From SHYQ01 sp041674525 (lineage in GTDB: Bacteria; Chloroflexota; Dehalococcoidia; UBA2979), in contig JBAYVN010000099.1 of assembly GCA_041674525.1 (NCBI GenBank), forward strand, positions 1-6,214: a stretch of 6,214 nt of DNA, given 5' to 3'. The first letter of the stretch is position 1. Every line of letters starts with the position of its first letter. The notes beneath the pieces were generated by a model, which was given only the letters and a program-made list of their open reading frames with translations, had not been told where the DNA came from and did not search any database. Below are positions 1-6,082 of this stretch, in pieces. Made by a program: the position numbers and the translations under genes.

Positions 1-985
1 CGCGCCTCCGCTCCGTCACGGAGACGAACATCGTGTTCATCACCCCGATCCCGCCCACCAGCAGCGAGATCCCCGCAATGCTGCCGAGAAACAGGGTGAG
101 CGCGCCCGTGACCTGGCTCAGCGTCTTGAGGGCCTCCTGGGTGCTGGTGATCGTGAAGTCGTCGTTCTCGGCGTCGGTGATGCGGTGCCGTTGCCGGAGC
201 AGCGCCGCGATGTCGGCTTCTACGTCCGTGACGCGCTCGCTGTCCGCTACCTGCACGCTGATCGCGGACACGAGGTTCACCCCGGCTCCCGATCGCTGGG
301 ATGCCAGGCGGGTCATGAACGTGGTGATCGGGATGAACACCAGGTCGTCGGCGTTGCCGAACCCCGTTCCGCCCTTGCTCTCCAGGGTGCCGATGACCCG
401 GAACGCGTGGCGGTTGATCCGCACGGACTGGCCGATCGGATCGCCGCCCGGGAACAGTTGCGTCGCGACCGCGCTGCCGAGGACCACCACGGTGCTGCGT
501 GCGCTGACCTCCGCCGGGCCAATGAAGTCGCCCGCCGCCACGTTGTAGTTCCGGACGAAGGCGAAGGCATCGTCCACGCCCTCGACCACGGTGTTCGCGT
601 TCTGGTCGCCGGCGACGATCTGCCCGCGCGTGGCCACCTCGGGCGCCACCGCCGTCACGAACGGAACGAGCCCCGGATCGGCGATGGCCTGCGCATCCTC
701 CAGCGTCAGGGACAGCGCGGAGCCGAGCGGCTGCGCCACCACGCGGTCGCCGGCCGCCCCCGGCCGAACGAAGACCAGGTTCGTTCCCATCGAGTTCACG
801 CTGGATGTGATGAAGGCTGAGGCCCCGTTGCCGATGGCGACGAGGATGATGACCGCGGAGATCCCGATCGCGATGCCGATGGTGGTCAGGCTCGCCCGCA
901 TCTTGTGGGCCCAGAGCGCGCCCAGCGCGATGGGGATCGCGATCCGCACGGTCCAGAACGGATTGCCACGCCTCCGGTTCGTCAC
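1..985 (-). CDS. MacB/FtsX-type ABC transporter permease, C-terminus cut by the window edge
   Basis: Translating the minus strand from the GTG at 985-983 gives 328 residues with no stop before the left edge. The protein begins with a short basic cytoplasmic stretch and an RIAIPIALGALWAHKMR segment. A first membrane helix follows at about residues 33-52 (LTTIGIAIGISAVIILVAIG). Next comes SMGTNLVFVRPG at about 65-76, then a long extracytoplasmic MacB_PCD-type domain containing VVVLGSAVATQLFPGGDPIG (about residues 165-185). A second helix starts near 295 and runs into GGIGVMNTMFVSVTERRR at the edge. These are hallmark MacB-family permease motifs. The last two helices, roughly 70-80 residues, should lie to the left. 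Such permeases pair with a LolD/MacB-type ATPase and act as mechanotransmission exporters or lipoprotein/peptide transporters; the substrate cannot be told. A GGAG sequence lies 8 nt before the GTG. A TTG one codon upstream (988-986) is an alternative start, and a TGA at 1030-1028 closes the frame upstream. No ATPase gene lies upstream in the window. Confidence 0.93.
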   Translation of the reverse strand, partial: MTNRRRGNPFWTVRIAIPIALGALWAHKMRASLTTIGIAIGISAVIILVAIGNGASAFITSSVNSMGTNLVFVRPGAAGDRVVAQPLGSALSLTLEDAQAIADPGLVPFVTAVAPEVATRGQIVAGDQNANTVVEGVDDAFAFVRNYNVAAGDFIGPAEVSARSTVVVLGSAVATQLFPGGDPIGQSVRINRHAFRVIGTLESKGGTGFGNADDLVFIPITTFMTRLASQRSGAGVNLVSAISVQVADSERVTDVEADIAALLRQRHRITDAENDDFTITSTQEALKTLSQVTGALTLFLGSIAGISLLVGGIGVMNTMFVSVTERRR

Positions 986-1050
986 CAACTCGTCTCCGTC
1001 CGGAGGCCCGCGAATGTCGGTCGCTCTTCAGGGTACGCGCCGGGGTGCAC

Positions 1051-1067
1051 GTGAGCCGGCGGCTCGC
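1051..1067. repeat. Near-palindrome, possible operator or small hairpin
   Basis: GTGAGCCGGCGGCTCGC contains the perfect arms GAGCC and GGCTC around a GGC centre. The arms extend by a G-T wobble and a G-C pair. It lies in the divergent intergenic region, about 95 bases before the aldolase start and 65 bases before the permease start. A regulator site is possible, but short GC palindromes arise easily by chance in DNA of this composition. Confidence 0.3.
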
Positions 1068-1116
1068 TTATCGCCCTGGACGGCGGTTAGCATGCGCCTC
1101 GCACTCTGCGAAGCAT

Positions 1117-1148
1117 GCGTGGAGCACGCGTGGAGCAAACGCGTGGAG
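1117..1148 (+). repeat. Three direct GCGTGGAG repeats before the aldolase gene
   Basis: GCGTGGAG occurs at 1117-1124, 1128-1135 and 1141-1148, with start-to-start spacings of 11 and 13 bases. The first two copies are followed by CA, extending the identity to GCGTGGAGCA. The block ends 13 bases before the aldolase ATG and abuts its Shine-Dalgarno sequence, so it would lie in the mRNA leader or at the promoter. The spacing is near one helical turn, which would suit a repeat-binding regulator; a replication-slippage relic is equally possible. Confidence 0.6.
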
Positions 1149-1161
1149 TTGAGGGGGGCGC

Positions 1162-1992
1162 ATGCCACTCGCCGGAGCGATCGAGTTGCTGGCGGCTGCC
1201 GAGCGCGGAGGGTACGCCGTCCCGGGCTTCAACGTATCGAACGTGGAGATGGCCCTGGGCGTGATCGCCGCCGCCGAGGCGAAGCGGGCGCCGATCTTCT
1301 TGCAGTTCAACCCCGGCAACCTGGATCACTTCGGCGGCGTGGAGATCGCGGGAGCCGTGGGACGCACGCTCGGCGCGCGGGCCACCGTCCCGGTTGCGGT
1401 GCACCTGGATCACGCCCCGGACATCGACCTCGTGCGCCAGGCGATCCGCGCCGGGTTCACCTCGCTGATGTTCGATGGCTCCACCTTCCCGCTGGAGCGC
1501 AATCGCCGCGAGACCATGCTCGCCTATGCGGCGGCGCAGGAGGCGCGCCTGGGGCTGGAGGCGGAGCTGGGACACGTTGGCGGGCGCGAGCCCGGCGTGC
1601 GCACCTCGGAGATGGCCCTGACCGACCCCGAGACCGCCGCCCGCTTCGTGCAGGAGACGCGCGTGGACTCCCTCGCCGTCTCCGTGGGCACGGCGCACGG
1701 CCTGGCGGGCGAGGTGCGCCTGGACCTGCTCCAGGAGCTCCGGATCGCCACCCGGGGAGTGCCGCTGGTGCTGCACGGCGGATCGGGCGTGACCCCGCGC
1801 GACCTGCGCGCCGCGGTCGCCGGCGGCATTCGCAAGGTCAACATCGGCACGGAGATCCACGCCGCGTTCACGCGCGCCATCGCCGGGGCGACGGGCAGCG
1901 ACCCGCGGCCCGCGCTACGAGCAGGCCGCGACGCGGTGGCCGCGGTGGCCGAGGAGCGCATCGACCTGCTGGGCGCGGCCCAGCGCGCGTGA
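1162..1992 (+). CDS. Class II ketose-bisphosphate aldolase (fructose- or tagatose-bisphosphate type)
   Basis: This 276-residue TIM-barrel enzyme cleaves a ketose 1,6-bisphosphate to glycerone phosphate and an aldehyde phosphate, using a divalent metal, normally zinc. PGFNVSN at residues 21-27 is the usual N-terminal family motif. HLDHA at 81-85 supplies the catalytic Asp83 and metal ligand His84. EAELGHVGG begins at 133. SVGTAHG at 174-180 gives ligand His179, and VLHGGSG at 203-209 gives ligand His205. KVNIGTE at 225-231 is the phosphate-binding segment. The NIGTE form resembles the GatY/KbaY/FbaA branch (NVATE or NVNTE) rather than the NIDTD form of E. coli FbaA, and the length also fits that branch. 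Substrate cannot be fixed from sequence: fructose bisphosphate is likely, tagatose bisphosphate or another ketose possible. The ATG at 1162 has GAGG 7 nt upstream, and PGFNV falls at the expected distance. It is the first gene of the plus-strand run, 40 bp before signal peptidase. Confidence 0.94.
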   Translation: MPLAGAIELLAAAERGGYAVPGFNVSNVEMALGVIAAAEAKRAPIFLQFNPGNLDHFGGVEIAGAVGRTLGARATVPVAVHLDHAPDIDLVRQAIRAGFTSLMFDGSTFPLERNRRETMLAYAAAQEARLGLEAELGHVGGREPGVRTSEMALTDPETAARFVQETRVDSLAVSVGTAHGLAGEVRLDLLQELRIATRGVPLVLHGGSGVTPRDLRAAVAGGIRKVNIGTEIHAAFTRAIAGATGSDPRPALRAGRDAVAAVAEERIDLLGAAQRA

Positions 1993-2018
1993 CCGCGAGC
2001 GCTATCCGGTCGCGCCGA

Positions 2019-2024
2019 TATACT
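2019..2024 (+). promoter_or_regulatory. Candidate -10 box just before the signal peptidase start
   Basis: TATACT matches TATAAT at five of six positions and stands out in GC-rich surroundings. It ends 8 nt before the lepB ATG at 2033, so transcription would begin at or within a base or two of the start codon, as in leaderless mRNAs. No good -35 element lies at normal spacing; the nearest TGACCG (1990-1995) is 23 bases away. The only Shine-Dalgarno-like bases, GAAGG at 2026-2030, are just 2 nt from the ATG, which is tight. Readthrough from the aldolase gene remains possible. Confidence 0.4.
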
Positions 2025-2032
2025 CGAAGGCA

Positions 2033-2821
2033 ATGACCACAGACGACTCCACGCCCGAGCCGGACGCGCCGCCGCCGTACGAGGCTGCGCGCATGGTCTT
2101 CAGCCATGGCGGCCTCGCCAGCGTCGACCCCTGGGAGGTCGAGCGCCGCCCCCTGCGCGACTCGATCTGGCCGTGGGGGCTGCGCGGGCTGGCCGAGACG
2201 CTGGAGGTGATCGCGCTGGCGATGATCATGTTCGTCGCCGTGCGCGCCGTCGCCCACAACTACCGCGTCGACGGCAGCTCCATGGTGCCCTCGTTCCATG
2301 ACGGCGAGGCGCTGATCGTCAACCGGCTGGCGTACCGGACACTGGACCTCGGCTGGTTGCCCTTCGTGGGCCGCGACCACTGGCAGCCCTTCGGGCCGCC
2401 GCAGCAGGGGGACGTGGTCATCTTCATCGCCCAGAAGACGCCGAAAGAGCGTGACTTCGTCAAGCGCATCATCGCGGTTCCCGGGCAGACCGTGGAGGTG
2501 CACGACGGCCACGTGCGTATCGACGGCGTCGCGTACGAGGAGCCGTACATCTCGGCGCCGCCCACCTACGAGTTCAAGGCCCAGGTGGTGCCGCCCGGCA
2601 AGCTCTTCGTGCTGGGCGACAACCGGAACAACTCGCAGGACTCGCACGTCATCGGCATGGTCGACCAGTCCGAGGTCGTGGGCCGTGTGGACCTCCGGTA
2701 CTGGCCGCTGAGCGCCGCGCAGGTGATCCATCGTGAGTTCGGTACGCCGATCGCCGCCTCCACCGCGGCGCCGGCCCCCCGCAGCATGCGGCTACAGCCG
2801 GAGGTGTCACTATTCCCGTAG
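2033..2821 (+). CDS. lepB: Signal peptidase I (S26 family)
   Basis: This 262-residue membrane protease removes signal peptides from exported proteins on the outer face of the cytoplasmic membrane. An acidic, proline-rich N-terminal tail of about 50 residues precedes one membrane helix at about 55-75 (ETLEVIALAMIMFVAVRAVA). The catalytic segments follow in order. GSSMVPSF at 81-88 gives nucleophile Ser83. RDFVKRIIAVPG at 140-151 gives general base Lys144. GDNRNNSQDSHVIG lies at about 197-210. His stands where E. coli LepB has Arg after the DS pair, a change I believe occurs in other bacterial signal peptidases. After RYWPLS the protein has an Ala/Pro-rich tail of about 35 residues, which is longer than usual; its DNA also carries the pyrE ribosome binding site. 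The ATG at 2033 gives the full N-tail. Met21 (2093) would keep the helix but lacks a visible advantage. The stop overlaps the pyrE start by 10 bases. Confidence 0.97.
   Translation: MTTDDSTPEPDAPPPYEAARMVFSHGGLASVDPWEVERRPLRDSIWPWGLRGLAETLEVIALAMIMFVAVRAVAHNYRVDGSSMVPSFHDGEALIVNRLAYRTLDLGWLPFVGRDHWQPFGPPQQGDVVIFIAQKTPKERDFVKRIIAVPGQTVEVHDGHVRIDGVAYEEPYISAPPTYEFKAQVVPPGKLFVLGDNRNNSQDSHVIGMVDQSEVVGRVDLRYWPLSAAQVIHREFGTPIAASTAAPAPRSMRLQPEVSLFP
2800..2806 (+). promoter_or_regulatory. Strong Shine-Dalgarno sequence of pyrE inside the lepB 3' end
   Basis: GGAGGTG is a near-perfect match to the anti-Shine-Dalgarno sequence. It ends 5 nt before ATT at 2812-2814, an ideal spacing, and 11 nt before GTA at 2818. 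It lies within the lepB coding sequence, so ribosomes ending lepB at 2819-2821 could reinitiate here. This site decides the pyrE start chosen below. Confidence 0.75.
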
Positions 2822-3378
2822 ATCCCGAAGTCGTCGAAGCGCTGCGCGCGTCCGGCGCATACCTCGAAGGTCACTTCCAGCTCACGTCGGGCCGCCATTC
2901 CGGCCAGTACCTGGAGAAGTTCAACCTGCTCCAGTGGCCGCAGTACACCGAGCTGGTGTGCCGGAAGATGGCGGAACTCGGCCGGCCATTCGCGCCGGAG
3001 ACAGTGGCCGGGCCGACCACCGGCGGTGTCCTCCTCGCGTACGAGGTCGCGCGGCAGCTGGGCGTGCGCGGGATCTTCTGCGAGACCGACGCGGCAGGCG
3101 GCCGTTCGTTCCAGCGCGGGTTCAAGCTCCATCCCGGCGAGAAGGTCATGGTCGTCGATGACATCGTTACGACCGGGGGATCGCTCGTCGACACGATCGA
3201 GGCGGTCCGGAAGGCGGGCGGCGAGCCGGTGTGCGTCTCCGCGATCGCGGATCGCACGGGCGGCAAGGTGCAGTTCGACAGCGTCCCGTTCGTCCCCGCG
3301 ACCGAGGTGGTGATGGAGAGCTACCCGCCGGAGGACTGCCCGCTGTGCCGGCAGGGCGTCCCCCTGAAGGTCACCTAG
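2812..3378 (+). CDS. pyrE: Orotate phosphoribosyltransferase, probable ATT start
   Basis: PyrE joins orotate and PRPP to form orotidine 5'-phosphate in de novo pyrimidine synthesis, in the cytoplasm. From ATT the product has 188 residues, a usual length. GAYLEGHFQLTSGRHSGQY lies at 15-33 and GPTTGGVLLAYEVARQLGVR at 67-86. The PRPP-binding loop VMVVDDIVTTGGS is at 112-124. The C-terminal CPLCRQGVPL (176-185) is typical of the Thermus/Chloroflexus-like branch. The frame is closed upstream by TGA at 2734-2736 and has no ATG, GTG or TTG until GTG 2956, which would remove 48 residues including the conserved LTSGRHS segment. ATT at 2812 is correctly spaced from a strong Shine-Dalgarno, so I chose it. 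A sequencing error is the alternative explanation. The flexible loop reads ETDAAGGRSFQRGF (91-104), with Thr92 and Gln101 at positions I recall as usually basic. The gene overlaps lepB by 10 bases and precedes DUF4012 by 10. Confidence 0.9.
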   Translation: MPVDPEVVEALRASGAYLEGHFQLTSGRHSGQYLEKFNLLQWPQYTELVCRKMAELGRPFAPETVAGPTTGGVLLAYEVARQLGVRGIFCETDAAGGRSFQRGFKLHPGEKVMVVDDIVTTGGSLVDTIEAVRKAGGEPVCVSAIADRTGGKVQFDSVPFVPATEVVMESYPPEDCPLCRQGVPLKVT

Positions 3379-3388
3379 TCACCGCTCC

Positions 3389-5353
3389 ATGCTCAACGGA
3401 CCAGGGCGCCGGGCAGCGCCGGTGAGCGCGCTCGCCACGTTCACCGGTTGGCTGCGCGCGCACGCCTCGCCGCGCCGCCTCGGGCGTCGCGGGTGGGCCG
3501 CGGTCGCCGTGCTGCTGGTCCTCGTGGGAGTCCTCGCGGTCGACGCGACGTGGCGCACGATCGACGTGCGGCGCGAGCTCTCGGCGGCGGCCGCCGACAT
3601 CGGCTCCACGCGCGCCACGCTGGGCCCGCTGCTGCAGATGGACACCTCGAAGTGGCCCAACCGCGCGAGGTACGACCAGCTCGTGCGGGACCTCGACTCC
3701 GCCTCGGCGCACCTGGATCGCGCTTCCCGGCGCCTCGGGTACCTGCGTGGGGTCGCATCGGTGTGCGGGTGGGTGCCGGTGCTGGGGCCGCAGCTCGCCG
3801 CGGGGCCGCGCGGCCTCGACCTGGGGCAGGACGTGGTCACGCAGGCAGGGATGCTGCTCCGCGACGGTGAGCCGCTGTTCGCCGGGCAGGGCAACGCCGC
3901 CGAACGTGCCCGCGAGGTGCTGGTGCTGCGCCACGACCGCATCGACGCGGAGCTCGCCGCGCTGGAGGCGGCGGGAGCGGAGGCGGACCGGCTGCGCGCG
4001 ATCCGCTGGACCTGGCCGCTCGGCCGCGTAGCCTCGCTGCTGGACCAGGTGTCGGGTGACCTCGCCCGCGTCTCGGGAGCGCGGGCTCTCGCGGCCAGCG
4101 CGGCGACCGGGCTGGACCCACTGCTGGGGTTCGATGGTCCCCGCACGTACGTGGTGCTCGGGCAGAACGAGCAGGAGATCCGCCCGACCGGCGGCTTCGC
4201 GGGAACGATGGGCGTGATCGTGATCGAGCGGGGACGCCTGGTCTCCTCGGACTACCGGTCCTCGTACGACTTCGACCCAGCGGTCCAGCCATCGCGCCTG
4301 CCGCCCGCCTCGCTCGCCGACACCATGGGCGCGACGCGCTGGTACGTGCGCGACGCGAACTGGGACGCCGATTTCCGGGTCTCGGCTCAGCGCGTGCTCG
4401 ACTTCCTGCAGCAGGACCAGGGGATCCGTGCGGACGGCGTGATCGCGGTCGACACGCCGATGATCCAGCTGCTGCTCCAGGCGACCGGGCCGCTAGTCGT
4501 CGACGGGATCCCCGAGCCGCTGACCAGCGCGAACTTCCTGGCCCAGCTGGAGTCCGAGCTCTTCGAACCCGGGGTCGACTCCCAACTCAGGAAGCGGCAG
4601 CTGCTGCAGCCGGTGCTGCGGCAGCTCATCGGGCGCGTGCAGGATGCGAACGCCGAGAGCGTCCCGCCGCTCCTCGCCGCGCTGCGGCGCGGGACGCAGG
4701 GTCGCGACCTCCAGGTCTACGCACGCGATGAGCGCGTCAACGCGCTCATCGACCAGATCGGGGCTTCGGGACGGCTCGAGGCGCGCGCCGGCCGGGACTT
4801 TGTCGCCGTGGTGGACAGCAACATCTCGTACGACAAGATCCAGGTCGCGATTCGTCGCGAGATCACGTACCTCGCGCGATCCGACGGGCGCGTGGACCTG
4901 CTCGTGCGCTGGACCAACGAGCGGAGCACGTTCGCCGGGCCCCGCTACCCCCGGTTGGGCGAGGGCGGCGCGCTCTGGGACCCCGGTCGTGCGCACCTGG
5001 ACGCTGCCCCCGGGGTCTTCGGGAACTACGCGCGGGTCTTCCTGCCGGCGGGAACCACCCTCGACTTCATCTCGGGCTTCACGCGCCGGCCCGCCCTGGA
5101 GCAGGCCGGTGGACTGACGGTGCTGAGCGGGCTGGTCGTGGTGGAGGACGGGCAGACGGTGTCGCTCCGGATCACCTACCGCCCGGGCGGCGCCAACACG
5201 GCGACCGGCGTGGACTTCTGGAAGCAGGGCGGCCAGACACGTGACACGTTGCGGGTCTTCCTCGCCGACGGCGTGACGCAGGCCGTGCCCTTCGACGGTC
5301 CGTTCACGCACGATCTCGCGTTCGACTATCCGCCGGCCGGGCGCCCGCGGTAG
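3389..5353 (+). CDS. DUF4012 domain-containing membrane-anchored protein
   Basis: The 654-residue product has a basic N-terminal tail and one membrane helix at about 36-53 (WAAVAVLLVLVGVLAVDA). A helical, coiled-coil-like region of about 190 residues follows. The DUF4012 core starts near 250 with GPRTYVVLGQNEQEIRPTGG, followed by a GVIVIERGRLV strand. RDANWDADF lies at about 320-328, and DGVIAVDTPMIQLLLQATGP spans about 349-368. These are the family's characteristic blocks. The C-terminal 280 residues look like mixed alpha/beta with a beta-rich end, presumably outside the cell. No enzyme motif is recognised and the family has no established function. I recall DUF4012 genes lying near surface polysaccharide genes in Actinobacteria and Chloroflexi, and here one converges on a sugar transferase. 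The ATG at 3389 has no visible Shine-Dalgarno; GTG at 3422 (residue 12) is the alternative. The 10-bp gap after pyrE suggests coupled translation. Confidence 0.9.
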   Translation: MLNGPGRRAAPVSALATFTGWLRAHASPRRLGRRGWAAVAVLLVLVGVLAVDATWRTIDVRRELSAAAADIGSTRATLGPLLQMDTSKWPNRARYDQLVRDLDSASAHLDRASRRLGYLRGVASVCGWVPVLGPQLAAGPRGLDLGQDVVTQAGMLLRDGEPLFAGQGNAAERAREVLVLRHDRIDAELAALEAAGAEADRLRAIRWTWPLGRVASLLDQVSGDLARVSGARALAASAATGLDPLLGFDGPRTYVVLGQNEQEIRPTGGFAGTMGVIVIERGRLVSSDYRSSYDFDPAVQPSRLPPASLADTMGATRWYVRDANWDADFRVSAQRVLDFLQQDQGIRADGVIAVDTPMIQLLLQATGPLVVDGIPEPLTSANFLAQLESELFEPGVDSQLRKRQLLQPVLRQLIGRVQDANAESVPPLLAALRRGTQGRDLQVYARDERVNALIDQIGASGRLEARAGRDFVAVVDSNISYDKIQVAIRREITYLARSDGRVDLLVRWTNERSTFAGPRYPRLGEGGALWDPGRAHLDAAPGVFGNYARVFLPAGTTLDFISGFTRRPALEQAGGLTVLSGLVVVEDGQTVSLRITYRPGGANTATGVDFWKQGGQTRDTLRVFLADGVTQAVPFDGPFTHDLAFDYPPAGRPR

Positions 5354-5380
5354 CGCCGCGCCGGCGCAGCGAGCGCCCGG
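5353..5380. terminator. Overlapping GC hairpins between convergent genes, possible two-way terminator
   Basis: Two mutually exclusive hairpins fill the gap between the DUF4012 and sugar transferase stops. The first is GCGCCG-CGC-CGGCGC at 5353-5367, a 6-bp stem with a 3-nt loop. The second pairs GGCGC (5363-5367) with GCGCC (5373-5377) around AGCGA, and extends by two pairs past a bulged C. Neither is followed by a T tract on either strand, so a standard intrinsic terminator is not shown. Convergent orientation makes some termination here likely. Confidence 0.35.
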
Positions 5381-6061
5381 CTAGAGCGCGCCGCGGCCGA
5401 GCAGCACCGCCGGGATCGTGCGCGCGAGGATGCCGAGGTCCATCCAGATCGACCACCGCTGTGCGTAGTACAGGTCGAGCCGGGCCATCTCGGCGAAGGG
5501 GAGGTTGCTGCGGCCCTTCACCTGCCACAGTCCGGTGAGCCCGGGCCTGGTGCGGTTGCGAACATCGAGCAGGTCCTCGTACCCCCGGAAGTCGATCGAC
5601 TGGACGGGCCGCGGCCCGACGATGGACATGTCGCCGCGGAGCACGCAGATCACCTGCGGGAGCTCGTCCAGGCTGGACCGCCGCAGCCAGAGGCCCACAC
5701 GGGTGATGCGGGGGTCGTTCTTCGCCTTGAACGAGGGGCCGTTGGTGTTCGAGAGGTGCCGCGCCTCCTCCAGCCGCTGCTCGGCGTCGCGCTGCATGCT
5801 CCGGAACTTGTAGATCGTGAACGGGCGGCCGCCGAGCCCGAATCGCCGCGTGCCGAAGATCACGGGCCCGGGAGAGTCGGCGCGGATCAGGATGGCGATC
5901 GGGACGAACAGGAGCGCGAGCAGGAGCGCGGCGGGGATGGCAATCAGCAGATCGAGCGCGCGCTTCGCACGGTGCTCCCACGGTGCGCGTCGGCGGGCCT
6001 CCGGGACCGGGATCGTCACGCGGTCCGGCGCGGTCTCCACGGCGTCCTCGTGGATGTACAC
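5381..6061 (-). CDS. Polyprenyl-phosphate sugar phosphotransferase (bacterial sugar transferase family)
   Basis: This 226-residue protein carries the PF02397-type catalytic core only, without the N-terminal multi-helix and CoA-binding-like region of WcaJ/WbaP. It should transfer a sugar 1-phosphate from a nucleotide sugar to undecaprenyl phosphate, the first membrane step of surface polysaccharide or glycan assembly. KRALDLLIAIPAALLL starts at 33, and a hydrophobic re-entrant helix follows to about 59 with its break at Pro54. Then come SPGPVIFGTRRFG (63-75), FTIYKFRSM (81-89) and DPRITRVGLWLRRSSLDELP (116-135), which holds the catalytic Asp132-Glu133 pair. GDMSIVGPRPV (143-153) and RPGLTGLWQVKGRS (172-185) complete the core. 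The start is GTG at 6061-6059, the only usable start before an in-frame TAG at 6085-6083, with GGAG 8 nt upstream. The sugar used cannot be told. It lies 21 bp behind the partial gene upstream and is probably co-transcribed with it. Confidence 0.94.
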   Translation of the reverse strand: MYIHEDAVETAPDRVTIPVPEARRRAPWEHRAKRALDLLIAIPAALLLALLFVPIAILIRADSPGPVIFGTRRFGLGGRPFTIYKFRSMQRDAEQRLEEARHLSNTNGPSFKAKNDPRITRVGLWLRRSSLDELPQVICVLRGDMSIVGPRPVQSIDFRGYEDLLDVRNRTRPGLTGLWQVKGRSNLPFAEMARLDLYYAQRWSIWMDLGILARTIPAVLLGRGAL

Positions 6062-6082
6062 GCGGCGTGCTCCAACGCGCGG

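Larger units (their letters stand above)
986..1161. promoter_or_regulatory. Divergent intergenic region between the permease and aldolase genes
   Basis: These 176 bases must hold the promoters of two divergent genes. No strong sigma70 -35/-10 pair is visible on either strand. On the plus strand TAGCAT at 1088-1093 matches TATAAT at 4 of 6 positions but has no good -35 partner. The region also holds a near-palindrome (1051-1067), a repeated AGCATGCG (1089-1096 and 1112-1119) and three GCGTGGAG repeats. The aldolase Shine-Dalgarno GAGG is at 1151-1154, 7 nt before its ATG. That promoters lie here is inferred from gene orientation, not from a recognised motif. Confidence 0.4.

Noticed and set aside
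33..820. Two plus-strand ORFs (33-548 and 185-820)
   Set aside because: Both are antisense to the permease, whose motifs are clear; neither translation resembles a known family.
1117..1148. CRISPR or integron-like array
   Set aside because: The repeats are only 8-10 bases with 3-5-base gaps, far too short for CRISPR repeats and spacers or attC sites.
591..2036. Long plus-strand ORF of 481 codons
   Set aside because: It runs antisense to the permease and out of frame through the aldolase, and its Arg/Gly/Ala-rich low-complexity translation is typical of a GC-rich shadow frame.
2956..3378. pyrE starting at GTG 2956 (140 residues)
   Set aside because: It would drop 48 residues including the conserved EGHFQLTSGRHS region, and no Shine-Dalgarno precedes it; an upstream start explains the full family length.
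3379..4146. Minus-strand ORFs of 255 and 187 codons under DUF4012
   Set aside because: Antisense shadows with Arg/Ser/Pro-rich composition; the plus-strand frame holds the DUF4012 protein.
4493..5311. Minus-strand ORF of 272 codons
   Set aside because: Antisense to the DUF4012 core, with no domain-like pattern in its His/Arg/Val-rich translation.
5304..5981. Second minus-strand ORF overlapping the sugar transferase
   Set aside because: It is another frame of the same DNA; the transferase frame carries every catalytic motif of its family.
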